NCBI GenBank assembly: GCA_034007295.1
Contig: JAVERC010000020.1
Span: 1 to 57,660 of the forward strand
DNA: 57,660 nucleotides
Source: JACKCP01 sp034007295
Lineage (GTDB): Bacteria > Desulfobacterota > Desulfobacteria > Desulfobacterales > JACKCP01
Direction: 5' to 3'
Within the stretch, counting starts at the first letter, position 1. Each line of letters opens with the position of its first letter. The notes under the pieces were generated by a model. That model saw only the letters and a list, made by a program, of their open reading frames with translations, ran no database searches and had not been told where the DNA came from. Of the stretch, positions 24,616 to 33,357 are shown piece by piece. Position numbers and translations under genes: made by a program.

Positions 24616-27189
24616 ATGTATCCAAACGATAATTCAAAAAAACAATTTAACGAAGAATACGTTAAAAATTTTTTAAAACATTTTTATCCTCCCACAATAA
24701 AAGAAGAATTGCCTGAACTAGCATTTATTGAAACAGATCTTTTTGGTAAAATTATTAACATTACAGACGAATTTTCAAAAATTACCCAAAGATCTCCTGA
24801 TACTATATATGGAGAACAGCTATCTTATTTTATCTATTCTCAAAAAGATAACAATTCTCCACTTTTTGTTGATAATGCAGCTAATCTTTCGAGTAAAAAT
24901 AAAAACTCTATCCCGGTTTTTATTCTTTGCAAACAAAATCAATTTATTTCAGCAGACCTTAAAATGCTGAAAAAAATTTCTTCAGATGGTATAGTCATAG
25001 GCTATAGCATTATTTTAACAAAAATTAATAAAAATGAAGAACCTCAAAAAACAAATCAGCCAGAACTCCAAAAAAATGCAATTCTTCAGGCTTTGACATT
25101 TTCTTCAGAAAAAATAATTCAGGCTTCAGATAATATTAAAGAATCTATTATTTTTGATATTTTAAGACATCTGGGTATTGCTGCCAGGGCAAACAGGGTC
25201 ATTATATTCAAAAATACTAAAAACACTTATGGCTCCAACCTTATGGAACTCACCTATGAATGGAATTCACCAGGGCTATTTAATGTAAGAAAAAACTCTG
25301 CACTCCATAAATATAAATATTCAGATGTAGTATTTAACCTGATGTCCAGGGGAGAAATATATCAAAAAAAAGTTGAAGAACTCCATGAATCAGATGAGCT
25401 ACTTTTAAAAGACCACCTCATAAAATCATTTATTCTTATTCCTCTTTTTTCAGAGAAAAAACTATACGGTAACCTTGCACTTGCAGACTGCCAAAAGGTA
25501 AGAGTCTGGACAAAAGAAGAAATAGAAGGAATAGAAGCCTCTGCTAGACTTATTGGTCAGATAATCAATAAAATAAACACAAATTTAAATCTGCCCAGAG
25601 AAGAACATCACAAAATCAAGAAAACACAGGCAAAACCTCTTTGTATAATTGATAAATACGCAAAAATAATTTTTTGCTCATCTGGTTTTGAAGATTTGAT
25701 AGGCTATTCTTCGGCAGAAACAATAAATCTTCCTTTTACAGCCTTTGTTAAATCAAAAAACAATGAATTTTTAAGGCATTTTGAAAACATCCAGATATCT
25801 AAATATCCTGTGTGCGACCTTAAAATTAAATTAAGAACTTCCCAAGAAACATGGCTTCCTGTAACAATAGATATGTCTGAAATAAACTCTGATGATAAAA
25901 ATGAAGCCCTTGTTCAAATTAAAATTAAATCAAGCGAGTCAGACAACACTTTTCTTTCTTTAGAATGTGGCTCTAACTATGATCTAAATGTTGATTTAAG
26001 CCTTATTCTTGAGAAACTTCCCTATCCAATCTGGTTTACAGACAAAGAAAAAAAATTCATCTACGGTAATAATGCCTTTTTTACAAAAATTCTGGCTGGC
26101 TCTGTTGATAAAAAAACACTTATAGGTAAAAAACCAGGAGAACTGCCTGAAAAGCTTAATTTTTTAATAAATATTATCGCTAAAGATATAAAAACAAACC
26201 AAAACACCTTAATTGAAAGAAGGCTTCAATCAAACAAAACACATATTTTTAATATAAAAAATGATGAAGTACACGACTACAATAACAATTTAATTGGTAA
26301 TTTATGGTATGCAGAGGAAGAAACTGAAGTAATAAATGCCAACAGAAAATTAATAGCATCTGAAAAAAAATATAAAACTATTCTTGAAAATATCCCAGGA
26401 GCTGTATTTTTAAAAGATTCAAAAGGCCAGTATATATATGCCAATAATTATATGCTCAAATCATATAAACTTAATACCCTTTCTTCAAAAATGAAAAATG
26501 ATGTGCCTGAATGTGTTGTTTCTAAATATACAATGGAAGATCTCAAAGCAATGAGAGAAGGCAAAATTGAAACAATTGATTCTGTTCCTGAAATAAGCGG
26601 GTGTAGTGCAATATTTAAAAAAATCAAATTTCCGGTAAATTCAGAAACAGGAGAAACTCTTATTGGTGGCATTGCAATTGATATTACAAGAGAAAAAAAT
26701 CTTGAAGAAAAAATTTCAAAATATGAAACTAGAATAGATTTACTTCAGTCCAATTTTAATTCTCAATTAAGAAACCTTGAAACTGAATTTAACAGCAAAA
26801 TCGACCTTTCCGAAAAAAAAATATATCTTTTAAAAAATCTTTATTCAAATTATTTAAAATTTTTTCACAACTCTCCAATCCTTTTTTTCTGGTGCAATCT
26901 TTCGGGAAAAATAATTTTTTTAAATAACACATGGAAAAATTATTTCCCCTCAAAAATTTCTGATATTAAAGGCCTAAATCTTGATTCAATTTTTGATCAT
27001 GAATCTAGAAAGCGTTACTATGCAATATGGAGAAATATTTTAAGCAAAAAAATTGATTATGGATTTGTCGATGCAAATATTTATTCAGACAAAAAATTAC
27101 TTAAAGTTTCTCTTTATCTGAAACTAGCAGACAGAAAAAATGATACTTCATTTCCTGGAATAATTGTAATAGCAATACCAAATATTTAA
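24616..27189 (+). CDS. Multi-PAS/GAF sensory protein without an output domain
   Basis: An 857-residue soluble protein. By eye the domains are: PAS at about 30-140 (FIETDLFGKIINITDEFSKI); GAF at about 150-315 (FDILRHLGIAARANRVIIFK, FILIPLFSEKKLYGNLAL); PAS at about 345-450 (IIDKYAKIIFCSSGFEDLIG); PAS at 480-580 (PIWFTDKEKKFIYGNNAFF); PAS at about 590-700 (NIPGAVFLKDSKGQYIYANN); a coiled coil at about 700-750; and a final PAS (FFWCNLSGKIIFLNNTWKNY) to the end. No HisKA, HATPase, GGDEF, EAL, HTH or methyl-accepting region is present, and a terminator follows 14 bases later. It may act in trans on another signalling protein. The ATG has only a weak ribosome site. Confidence 0.85.
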   Translation: MYPNDNSKKQFNEEYVKNFLKHFYPPTIKEELPELAFIETDLFGKIINITDEFSKITQRSPDTIYGEQLSYFIYSQKDNNSPLFVDNAANLSSKNKNSIPVFILCKQNQFISADLKMLKKISSDGIVIGYSIILTKINKNEEPQKTNQPELQKNAILQALTFSSEKIIQASDNIKESIIFDILRHLGIAARANRVIIFKNTKNTYGSNLMELTYEWNSPGLFNVRKNSALHKYKYSDVVFNLMSRGEIYQKKVEELHESDELLLKDHLIKSFILIPLFSEKKLYGNLALADCQKVRVWTKEEIEGIEASARLIGQIINKINTNLNLPREEHHKIKKTQAKPLCIIDKYAKIIFCSSGFEDLIGYSSAETINLPFTAFVKSKNNEFLRHFENIQISKYPVCDLKIKLRTSQETWLPVTIDMSEINSDDKNEALVQIKIKSSESDNTFLSLECGSNYDLNVDLSLILEKLPYPIWFTDKEKKFIYGNNAFFTKILAGSVDKKTLIGKKPGELPEKLNFLINIIAKDIKTNQNTLIERRLQSNKTHIFNIKNDEVHDYNNNLIGNLWYAEEETEVINANRKLIASEKKYKTILENIPGAVFLKDSKGQYIYANNYMLKSYKLNTLSSKMKNDVPECVVSKYTMEDLKAMREGKIETIDSVPEISGCSAIFKKIKFPVNSETGETLIGGIAIDITREKNLEEKISKYETRIDLLQSNFNSQLRNLETEFNSKIDLSEKKIYLLKNLYSNYLKFFHNSPILFFWCNLSGKIIFLNNTWKNYFPSKISDIKGLNLDSIFDHESRKRYYAIWRNILSKKIDYGFVDANIYSDKKLLKVSLYLKLADRKNDTSFPGIIVIAIPNI

Positions 27190-27202
27190 TCCCATACTAA
27201 AA

Positions 27203-27230
27203 AAAGACCGCTCTTTTGGGAGCGGTCTTT
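27203..27230. terminator. Bidirectional terminator between PAS/GAF gene and atpC
   Basis: AAAGACCGCTC (27203-27213) pairs perfectly with GAGCGGTCTTT (27220-27230) around a six-base loop. An A-run precedes and a T/A-run follows, so it can stop both the plus-strand sensory gene and the minus-strand atp operon. Confidence 0.93.
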
Positions 27231-27260
27231 AAAAAAATCAAAAATTTAATTTAATCTAAT

Positions 27261-27674
27261 TTATAAAAGAGCAACCTTTATTCTTGCCTCTGCTCTTCTT
27301 AAGGCAGTTCTAGCTCTTTCAAAATCTGTTTTCTCATCAGGCATATCAGCATTTAGTCTTTTTTCAGCTCTCTTTTTTGCTTCTTCTGCCCTTTGTAGAT
27401 CAATATTTTCTTTAGTTTCAGCTGCATCTGCAAGAATAGTAACCTTGCTTGGAAGAGCTTCAGCAAATCCACCTTTGATAAAAACTATTTTTTCCTGACC
27501 GTCTTTTGTAAGGTATCTTAATGAGCCTGTTCTAAGAGATGTCAGAAAAGGAGTATGCCCTGCTAATACACCAAAATCCCCAAGTTCACCGGGAGAAACA
27601 ACCATTTCAGCATTTTCCTCGGTTAAAACTATACGCTCAGGGGTGACAATTTCGAGACTGATTTTTCCAGCCAT
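27261..27674 (-). CDS. atpC: F1F0 ATP synthase epsilon subunit
   Basis: The 137-residue protein has an N-terminal beta sandwich (SLEIVTPERIVLTEENAEMV, GELGDFGVLAGHTPFLTSL) and a C-terminal helical hairpin (AEEAKKRAEKRL, ALRRAEARIKVALL). The subunit links the rotor and acts as an inhibitory switch. It is the last gene of the operon, 17 bases after atpD and just before a strong terminator. Confidence 0.96.
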   Translation of the reverse strand: MAGKISLEIVTPERIVLTEENAEMVVSPGELGDFGVLAGHTPFLTSLRTGSLRYLTKDGQEKIVFIKGGFAEALPSKVTILADAAETKENIDLQRAEEAKKRAEKRLNADMPDEKTDFERARTALRRAEARIKVALL

Positions 27675-27691
27675 AATTCCCCCTTTTACAA

Positions 27692-29110
27692 TTAGTCTTC
27701 AGCTGCCATCTTTTCAGCTTTGGCAACTGCTTCCTCAATGGTTCCGACCATATAAAAAGCCTGCTCGGGAAGATCGTCATATTTACCTTCACAAATCCCT
27801 TTAAAAGACTTAATAGTGTCTTCTATCTTTACATAGCATCCTTTCATGCCTGTAAACTGCTCTGCAACATGGAAAGGCTGGGAAAGAAATCTCTGAATTT
27901 TCCTTGCTCTTGAAACAATGACCTTATCCTCATCAGATAATTCATCAACGCCAAGAATTGCAATAATATCCTGAAGATCCTTATATTTCTGCAAAATAAC
28001 CTGAACAGTTCTTGCTGTGTTATAGTGGTCTTCTCCAAGAACATTAGCATCAAGAATTCTGGATGTAGAATCAAGAGGGTCAACAGCAGGATAAATACCA
28101 AGTTCAGAAATTGCACGAGAAAGAACAACAGTACCGTCAAGATGGGCAAATGTTGTTGCTGGTGCAGGGTCAGTAAGGTCGTCAGCAGGAACATAAACAC
28201 ACTGAACTGATGTAATAGAACCTTTGTTAGTTGAAGTAATACGTTCTTGAAGGTCACCCATATCTTCAGCAAGTGTTGGCTGATAACCAACAGCAGAAGG
28301 CATACGTCCTAAAAGAGCTGAAACTTCAGATCCTGCCTGGGAAAAACGGAAAATATTGTCAATAAAAAGCAAAACATCCTGGCCTTCTTCATCCCTGAAA
28401 TATTCAGCTGATGTAAGAGCTGAAAGAGCAACCCTGGCACGGGCTCCAGGAGGCTCAGTCATCTGTCCATAAACAAGTGATGCTTTTGGAAGAACCCCAG
28501 ATTCCTTCATTTCTTCATAAAGGTCATTACCTTCTCTTGTACGCTCTCCAACGCCGCCGAAAACAGAAACACCGCCGTGATGCATAGCAATGTTGTTAAC
28601 CATTTCCATCATAATAACAGTCTTACCAACACCAGCACCTCCAAAAAGTCCCATTTTACCGCCTCTTGGGAAAGGAACAAGAAGGTCTATAACTTTAATC
28701 CCTGTTTCTAGAACCTTAACAGAAGTATCAAGATCAACAAGATCAGGTGCAAGTCTGTGAATAGGCATTACTTTTTCTCTTGAAACTTCGCCTAAACCAT
28801 CAACAGGATCGCCAGTTACATTTAGAACCCTTCCAAGAACAGCAGCACCAACTGGCATAGTAATAGGTGCTCCTGTATCTCTAACTTCCATACCTCTTAC
28901 CAAACCGTCTGTAACACCCATGGAAATTGTTCTTACAAGGTTATCTCCAAGATGCTGAGCAACTTCACATACTAGGTTATCAGGTTTATCATTAATAGTA
29001 GGGTTAGTTATTTTTAATGCGGTTAGAATTTGTGGAAGTTTTCCGGGCTCAAACTCCACGTCAACAACAGGTCCTGCGACCTGCCTAATTCTACCTGTAT
29101 TTTCTGCCAT
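27692..29110 (-). CDS. atpD: F1F0 ATP synthase catalytic beta subunit
   Basis: The 472-residue catalytic subunit has the P-loop GGAGVGKT (157-164), the catalytic-Glu segment GGVGERTREGNDLY, LLFIDNIFRFSQAGSEVSALLGRMPSAVGYQ and LSRAISELGIYPAVDPLDS, all diagnostic. The ATG at 29110 is chosen because GGAGG lies eight bases upstream; a TTG at 29125 would start within that ribosome site. Confidence 0.98.
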   Translation of the reverse strand: MAENTGRIRQVAGPVVDVEFEPGKLPQILTALKITNPTINDKPDNLVCEVAQHLGDNLVRTISMGVTDGLVRGMEVRDTGAPITMPVGAAVLGRVLNVTGDPVDGLGEVSREKVMPIHRLAPDLVDLDTSVKVLETGIKVIDLLVPFPRGGKMGLFGGAGVGKTVIMMEMVNNIAMHHGGVSVFGGVGERTREGNDLYEEMKESGVLPKASLVYGQMTEPPGARARVALSALTSAEYFRDEEGQDVLLFIDNIFRFSQAGSEVSALLGRMPSAVGYQPTLAEDMGDLQERITSTNKGSITSVQCVYVPADDLTDPAPATTFAHLDGTVVLSRAISELGIYPAVDPLDSTSRILDANVLGEDHYNTARTVQVILQKYKDLQDIIAILGVDELSDEDKVIVSRARKIQRFLSQPFHVAEQFTGMKGCYVKIEDTIKSFKGICEGKYDDLPEQAFYMVGTIEEAVAKAEKMAAED

Positions 29111-29135
29111 TTTATATGCCTCCAATTAAAAAGAA

Positions 29136-30017
29136 TTAGCCTTTCAATGCTTCTGCTCCGCCGACAATATCCATTAAATCGGCTGTAACAGCTGCCTGTC
29201 TTGTTTTATTATAAAGCTTGTTAAGATCTTTAATCATGTCATTACATGCTCTTGTTGCATTATCCATTGCAACCATCCTTGCGGCATGCTCACTTGCTGA
29301 GGTTTCAAGAAGTCCTCTGAAAATCTGAATTTGAACACTTCTTGGAAGCATTTCCTGCAATACAGCTTCAGGTGATGGTTCACATATATGTTCTGCAAGG
29401 TAGCCTTCTTCAGATGCTTCCTCTTCCTCTGGCTGAGGCCTTTCTATGGGAAGAATTTTAGCAATTGAAGAAATTTGTCTGCTCATGCTCTGGAACTCTG
29501 AATAAACCATATAAACTTCATCAGCTTCTCCGGAAAGGAAAAGATTGATAATATCCATTCCTGATCTTTCAGCAATTTCAAAACCAAAATTAGTTCCTAT
29601 AACATTAAGGTGTGAATTAAGAACATTCATCCCTTTTTTTGCAGACCAGTCTCTGCCCTTTTTACCAAAAGCAGTTATTGTAATGTTTTTATCAGAATTT
29701 TTATCAACAAGCTCTTTTGTTTTATCAAGCAGCGATTCATTAAAAGCACCGCAAAGACCCCTGTCAGATGTACATACTATTATATGTACAGTTTTAATTT
29801 CATCACGGGTATCAAGAAGCTTTGACGAAATATTGGTAGCTTTTTCTGCCAGGCTTTCTAGAACTTCAGTATATTTTTCTGCATAGGGCCTGAACGCATC
29901 AATTTTTCTCTGGCTTCCCCTGAGTCTTGAAGCAGCAACCATGTTCATAGCTTTGGTAATCTGCTTTGTTTTTTTAACCCCGGTGATTTTAAGTTTGAGA
30001 TCCTTTAGTGTAGCCAT
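29136..30017 (-). CDS. atpG: F1F0 ATP synthase gamma subunit
   Basis: The 293-residue central stalk protein begins ATLKDLKLKITGVKKTKQITKAMNMVAASRLR, the long N-terminal helix, split here for length into LKLKITGVKKTKQITKAMN and VAASRLR. The middle has TSDRGLCGAFNESLL and the C-terminal helix MVAMDNATRACNDMIKDL, ending with a conserved IVGGAEAL. It couples proton-driven rotation to catalysis. Spacing to atpA is 25 bases. Confidence 0.97.
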   Translation of the reverse strand: MATLKDLKLKITGVKKTKQITKAMNMVAASRLRGSQRKIDAFRPYAEKYTEVLESLAEKATNISSKLLDTRDEIKTVHIIVCTSDRGLCGAFNESLLDKTKELVDKNSDKNITITAFGKKGRDWSAKKGMNVLNSHLNVIGTNFGFEIAERSGMDIINLFLSGEADEVYMVYSEFQSMSRQISSIAKILPIERPQPEEEEASEEGYLAEHICEPSPEAVLQEMLPRSVQIQIFRGLLETSASEHAARMVAMDNATRACNDMIKDLNKLYNKTRQAAVTADLMDIVGGAEALKG

Positions 30018-30042
30018 TTAAATCAACCTTATTGAATTAAAA

Positions 30043-31560
30043 TTATTTAATTGTATCCTCAAACTCTTCTGCATACGCAGCCAGAGCGTCCTTAAGCAGA
30101 TTTTCTGTTTCATCTGAAATCTGTCTATCGGCAATAATATTTTCAAAAATTTTAGGGAATCTGTCTTCTATAAACTGATAAAGTCCTGCTTCGTATTTTG
30201 GAACAAGATTTTTTTCATATTTATCAAGATAACCTTTTGTACCTGCATAAATAATTGAAACCTGCTTTTCAAGAGGAAGAGGCTTGTATTGAGGCTGTTT
30301 TAGAACTTCAACAAGTCTTTCACCTCTTTTAAGCTGTCTTTGGGTAGCTGCATCAAGATCGCTTCCAAAGGCTGCAAAAGATTCAAGTTCTCTGTATTGA
30401 GCAAGATCAAGACGAAGAGTACCAGCAACTTTTTTCATTGCTTTTTCCTGTGCAGAACCACCAACCCTGGAAACTGAAATACCAACGTTAACAGCAGGTC
30501 TTACACCTGAAAAGAAAAGTCCTGGTTCAAGGTAAATCTGTCCGTCTGTAATTGAGATAACGTTTGTTGGAATAAATGCAGAAACGTCACCTTCAAGAGT
30601 TTCAACTACAGGAAGTGCTGTCATTGATCCAGCACCAAGTTCATCACTTAATTTTGCAGAACGCTCAAGAAGTCTTGAATGGTTATAGAAAACATCACCA
30701 GGATATGCTTCACGTCCTGGAGGTCTTCTAAGAAGAAGAGAAACCTGTCTGTAAGCAGCAGCCTGTTTTGAAAGGTCATCATAGACAATCAGTGAATGCT
30801 CGCCATTGTCCATAAAATATTCTGCCATAGCACATCCTGCATATGGAGCAAGATACTGAAGCGGTGCAGGGTCACTTGCACATGCAGCTACAACTGTTGT
30901 GTATTCCATAGCTCCATGTTCTTCAAGAACTGAAACTACTTGTGCAACAGTAGATTTTTTCTGTCCACATGCAACATAAACACATTTAACGCCGCTGTTT
31001 TTCTGATTAATTATAGCATCAACGCCAATCGCTGTTTTACCGATCTGACGGTCGCCAATAACAAGTTCTCTTTGTCCCCTTCCAACAGGAATCATAGCGT
31101 CAATAGCCTTTATACCTGTATACATTGGCTCGTGAACACTTTTTCTATCAACAACACCTGGAGCAATTCTTTCTATGTTATTAAACTGCTTGGCTTCAAT
31201 AGGCCCTTTTCCGTCTATTGGATTTCCAAGTGTATCAACAACTCTTCCAAGAAGTTCAGGACCAGCAGGTACCTGAGCAATTTTACCGGTTCTTTTTACA
31301 ATGTCGCCTTCCTTGATAAGAGTGTCTTCACCCATAAGAGCAACACCGACGTTATCCTCTTCAAGGTTTAAAACCAGACCAATAAGATTTCCAGGGAATT
31401 CAACAAGTTCCAGAGCCATTACATTTTCAAGACCGTAGACTCTGGCAATACCGTCACCTACAGACAAAACAACACCGGTTTCCGCGAGGTCAACCGACTT
31501 GTCAAAACCCTTAATCTGATCTTTGATAATTTGGCTTATTTCTTCTGCTTTGATTTCCAT
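30043..31560 (-). CDS. atpA: F1F0 ATP synthase alpha subunit
   Basis: The 505-residue regulatory nucleotide-binding subunit has a short N-terminal helix (AEEISQIIKDQI), a beta-barrel, the P-loop GDRQIGKT (169-176), the QKKSTVAQVV segment, PGREAYPGDVFYNHSRLLER, and SITDGQIYLEPGLF. The start overlaps the atpH stop by one base, implying coupled translation. Confidence 0.98.
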   Translation of the reverse strand: MEIKAEEISQIIKDQIKGFDKSVDLAETGVVLSVGDGIARVYGLENVMALELVEFPGNLIGLVLNLEEDNVGVALMGEDTLIKEGDIVKRTGKIAQVPAGPELLGRVVDTLGNPIDGKGPIEAKQFNNIERIAPGVVDRKSVHEPMYTGIKAIDAMIPVGRGQRELVIGDRQIGKTAIGVDAIINQKNSGVKCVYVACGQKKSTVAQVVSVLEEHGAMEYTTVVAACASDPAPLQYLAPYAGCAMAEYFMDNGEHSLIVYDDLSKQAAAYRQVSLLLRRPPGREAYPGDVFYNHSRLLERSAKLSDELGAGSMTALPVVETLEGDVSAFIPTNVISITDGQIYLEPGLFFSGVRPAVNVGISVSRVGGSAQEKAMKKVAGTLRLDLAQYRELESFAAFGSDLDAATQRQLKRGERLVEVLKQPQYKPLPLEKQVSIIYAGTKGYLDKYEKNLVPKYEAGLYQFIEDRFPKIFENIIADRQISDETENLLKDALAAYAEEFEDTIK

Positions 31561-32111
31561 CAGCTTACTTCACCCCTTTTAAAAGATTCTTTCATGTTTT
31601 CCAATTGTGTTTTAATGCTTCCGTCATAGACAAGGTCACCTATAACAGTGATAATACCACCAATAATTCCCGGATCGTTTCTAAGCTCAACCTCAACTTG
31701 CTTTCCTGTTTTGGCAGAAAGAGCATTTTTCAACTTATCAACTGTGTCTTCAGAAAGAGGTGAGGCAGATGTAATAACAGCTCTACCTATATTTTTTATT
31801 TCATCTGCCAGCTTCTGGTAATTTTCGTTGATTTCCGAAACAAGTCCTATCCTTCTCTTGTCAAACAAAAGCATAACATAGGCTTTCATTGTGTCTGACA
31901 CAGACAGACTCTCTACAACTTTAAGCAAAAGCTGTCTTCTGTCTGAACGTCCATAAACAGGATTCAAAAGAAAATCTGAAAGCGTTTTGTTAGACTCAAA
32001 AACTTCTGCAACTGCAGAAATTTCTTTTGCATACTCATCAACTTTATTGTCTGACTGTCCAATAAGCATGAGTGCCTTGGCATAACGTCTACCCACAACA
32101 ATATTTTTCAT
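31560..32111 (-). CDS. atpH: F1F0 ATP synthase delta subunit
   Basis: The 183-residue stator protein begins VVGRRYAKALMLIGQ, the usual helical bundle, and has the C-terminal motif DPGIIGGIITVIGDLVYDGS. It joins the b/b' stalk to the top of F1. It overlaps atpF and atpA by one base each. Confidence 0.95.
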   Translation of the reverse strand: MKNIVVGRRYAKALMLIGQSDNKVDEYAKEISAVAEVFESNKTLSDFLLNPVYGRSDRRQLLLKVVESLSVSDTMKAYVMLLFDKRRIGLVSEINENYQKLADEIKNIGRAVITSASPLSEDTVDKLKNALSAKTGKQVEVELRNDPGIIGGIITVIGDLVYDGSIKTQLENMKESFKRGEVS

Positions 32112-32683
32112 TATGCCACCACCTTTCCGATATAATCAGAAATAATTTTTTCCTGGTCCTGCTCATTGATGTTTTCACTGATCAGTTTTTCCGCTTCTGC
32201 AACAGCCTTTTCAATAATCTCCTTAGAAAGCGATTCCCTGGCCAGTTTAAACTCCTGCTCAATTTTCTTTTCTGCCTGAGATTGTAGTTTTTCAGCCGAT
32301 TTTTTTGCTTCGGCAAGAATCTTTTCTCTGGCGTTTTCTCCCTGCTCCACGTAGGTTTTGACTATTGTTTTAACTTCTTCGTCAAGGGATTCCATTTTTT
32401 TCTGATATTCGTGCAAATCTTTTTCAGCCTGCTCTTTTTTAGCTTCAAGTTCTGAAATTTCAGTTTTAAGATTTTCAACTCTCTGGCTGAAAAAATTTGA
32501 AGCAGGCTTTTTTAAAAGCACAAATAAAACAGCTACAAGCACTGCAAAGTTAAGCAGTTTGTAGTTGTCAATGGTACCCCATCCGCCTCCGTGAGATCCG
32601 CCTTCGGCTTCTGCTAAAACAGATCCAGCAAAAACCAGCAGCAGAGGAAGAAGAAAAAATAAAATTTTTCCAATCTTCATCAA
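32111..32683 (-). CDS. atpF: F1F0 ATP synthase b subunit
   Basis: A 190-residue stator stalk protein. The N-terminus has a hydrophobic stretch resembling a cleavable signal (LFFLLPLLLVFAGSVLAEA). A glycine-rich segment and a second membrane helix follow (YKLLNFAVLVAVLFVLLKK), then a long charged coiled coil to the end. The apparent signal peptide before the membrane anchor is typical of this b-subunit type in Desulfobacterota. It overlaps b' by four bases. Confidence 0.93.
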   Translation of the reverse strand: MMKIGKILFFLLPLLLVFAGSVLAEAEGGSHGGGWGTIDNYKLLNFAVLVAVLFVLLKKPASNFFSQRVENLKTEISELEAKKEQAEKDLHEYQKKMESLDEEVKTIVKTYVEQGENAREKILAEAKKSAEKLQSQAEKKIEQEFKLARESLSKEIIEKAVAEAEKLISENINEQDQEKIISDYIGKVVA

Positions 32684-33114
32684 ACGGCCCTCCCCAAAAC
32701 TTTTTTTGCAATTTGTGAGGCAAATTCACCAATATCTTTTTCCAATGAAGCTCTTGCAGCCTCAGTTTCCTTACTTAATTTCTCCCTGACTTCATTAAAT
32801 TTTGCCATTGATTCTTTTTGGAGATCAGACAAAATCTTACTTTCCTCTTCAGAAGCCTTTTCAATAATCTCATTTTTTTTTCTTGCACCGTCAATTCTTG
32901 CAGACTTAATATCTTCCCGAAATTTAATTTCACTTTGCCTTGCATTATAGACAGCTTTTTTAGCATCCTCTGATAATGTGTCTACAACAGCCTTTCTTTT
33001 GGAAACAATACCTCTGATAGGCTTATAAAGGACAACATTCAATGCAATAATCAACACCACAAAATTGACAATCTGAATAATAATTGAACTATTCAGGCTA
33101 ATATCAACAGACAT
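32680..33114 (-). CDS. atpF': F1F0 ATP synthase b' subunit
   Basis: A 144-residue second stalk subunit with a single N-terminal membrane helix (IIIQIVNFVVLIIALNVVLY) and then a charged coiled coil. Heterodimeric b/b' stalks are known in several lineages. The ATG at 33114 follows AGGAGG by five bases; an upstream ATG at 33132 has no such site. It is the first gene of the operon. The membrane a and c subunit genes are absent here, so F0 is probably encoded elsewhere. Confidence 0.92.
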   Translation of the reverse strand: MSVDISLNSSIIIQIVNFVVLIIALNVVLYKPIRGIVSKRKAVVDTLSEDAKKAVYNARQSEIKFREDIKSARIDGARKKNEIIEKASEEESKILSDLQKESMAKFNEVREKLSKETEAARASLEKDIGEFASQIAKKVLGRAV

Positions 33115-33169
33115 AACCCCTCCTGAAAACACCTATTAAAATTATTAACAATTGTTTTTTAATTTTCGC

Positions 33170-33198
33170 TACTATCACTTTTTATCGTAAAATGTCAA
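33170..33198 (-). promoter_or_regulatory. Candidate promoter of the atp operon
   Basis: On the minus strand a consensus TTGACA (33198-33193) is followed 16 bases later by GATAGT (33176-33171), about 60 bp ahead of the b' start. The -35 is perfect; the -10 matches four of six. Confidence 0.55.
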
Positions 33199-33357
33199 TT
33201 TGTTTTTGGGAAATACTGATTTTTAAAGATCCTGAATTAAAATTCAGTAATTATTTACTTCATTTAATCCATAATGATGATTTTTTATGGTTATCTTCTC
33301 TTTTTATTCATTTTACATTAAAAACCTTTAGTTTTAATAAATTGACTATTGGTAATT

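Noticed and set aside
33230..33247. CTGAATTAAAATTCAG inverted repeat as a terminator for the mre operon
   Set aside because: The stem is AT-rich with a two-base loop that cannot close properly and has no adjacent T-run; too weak to call.
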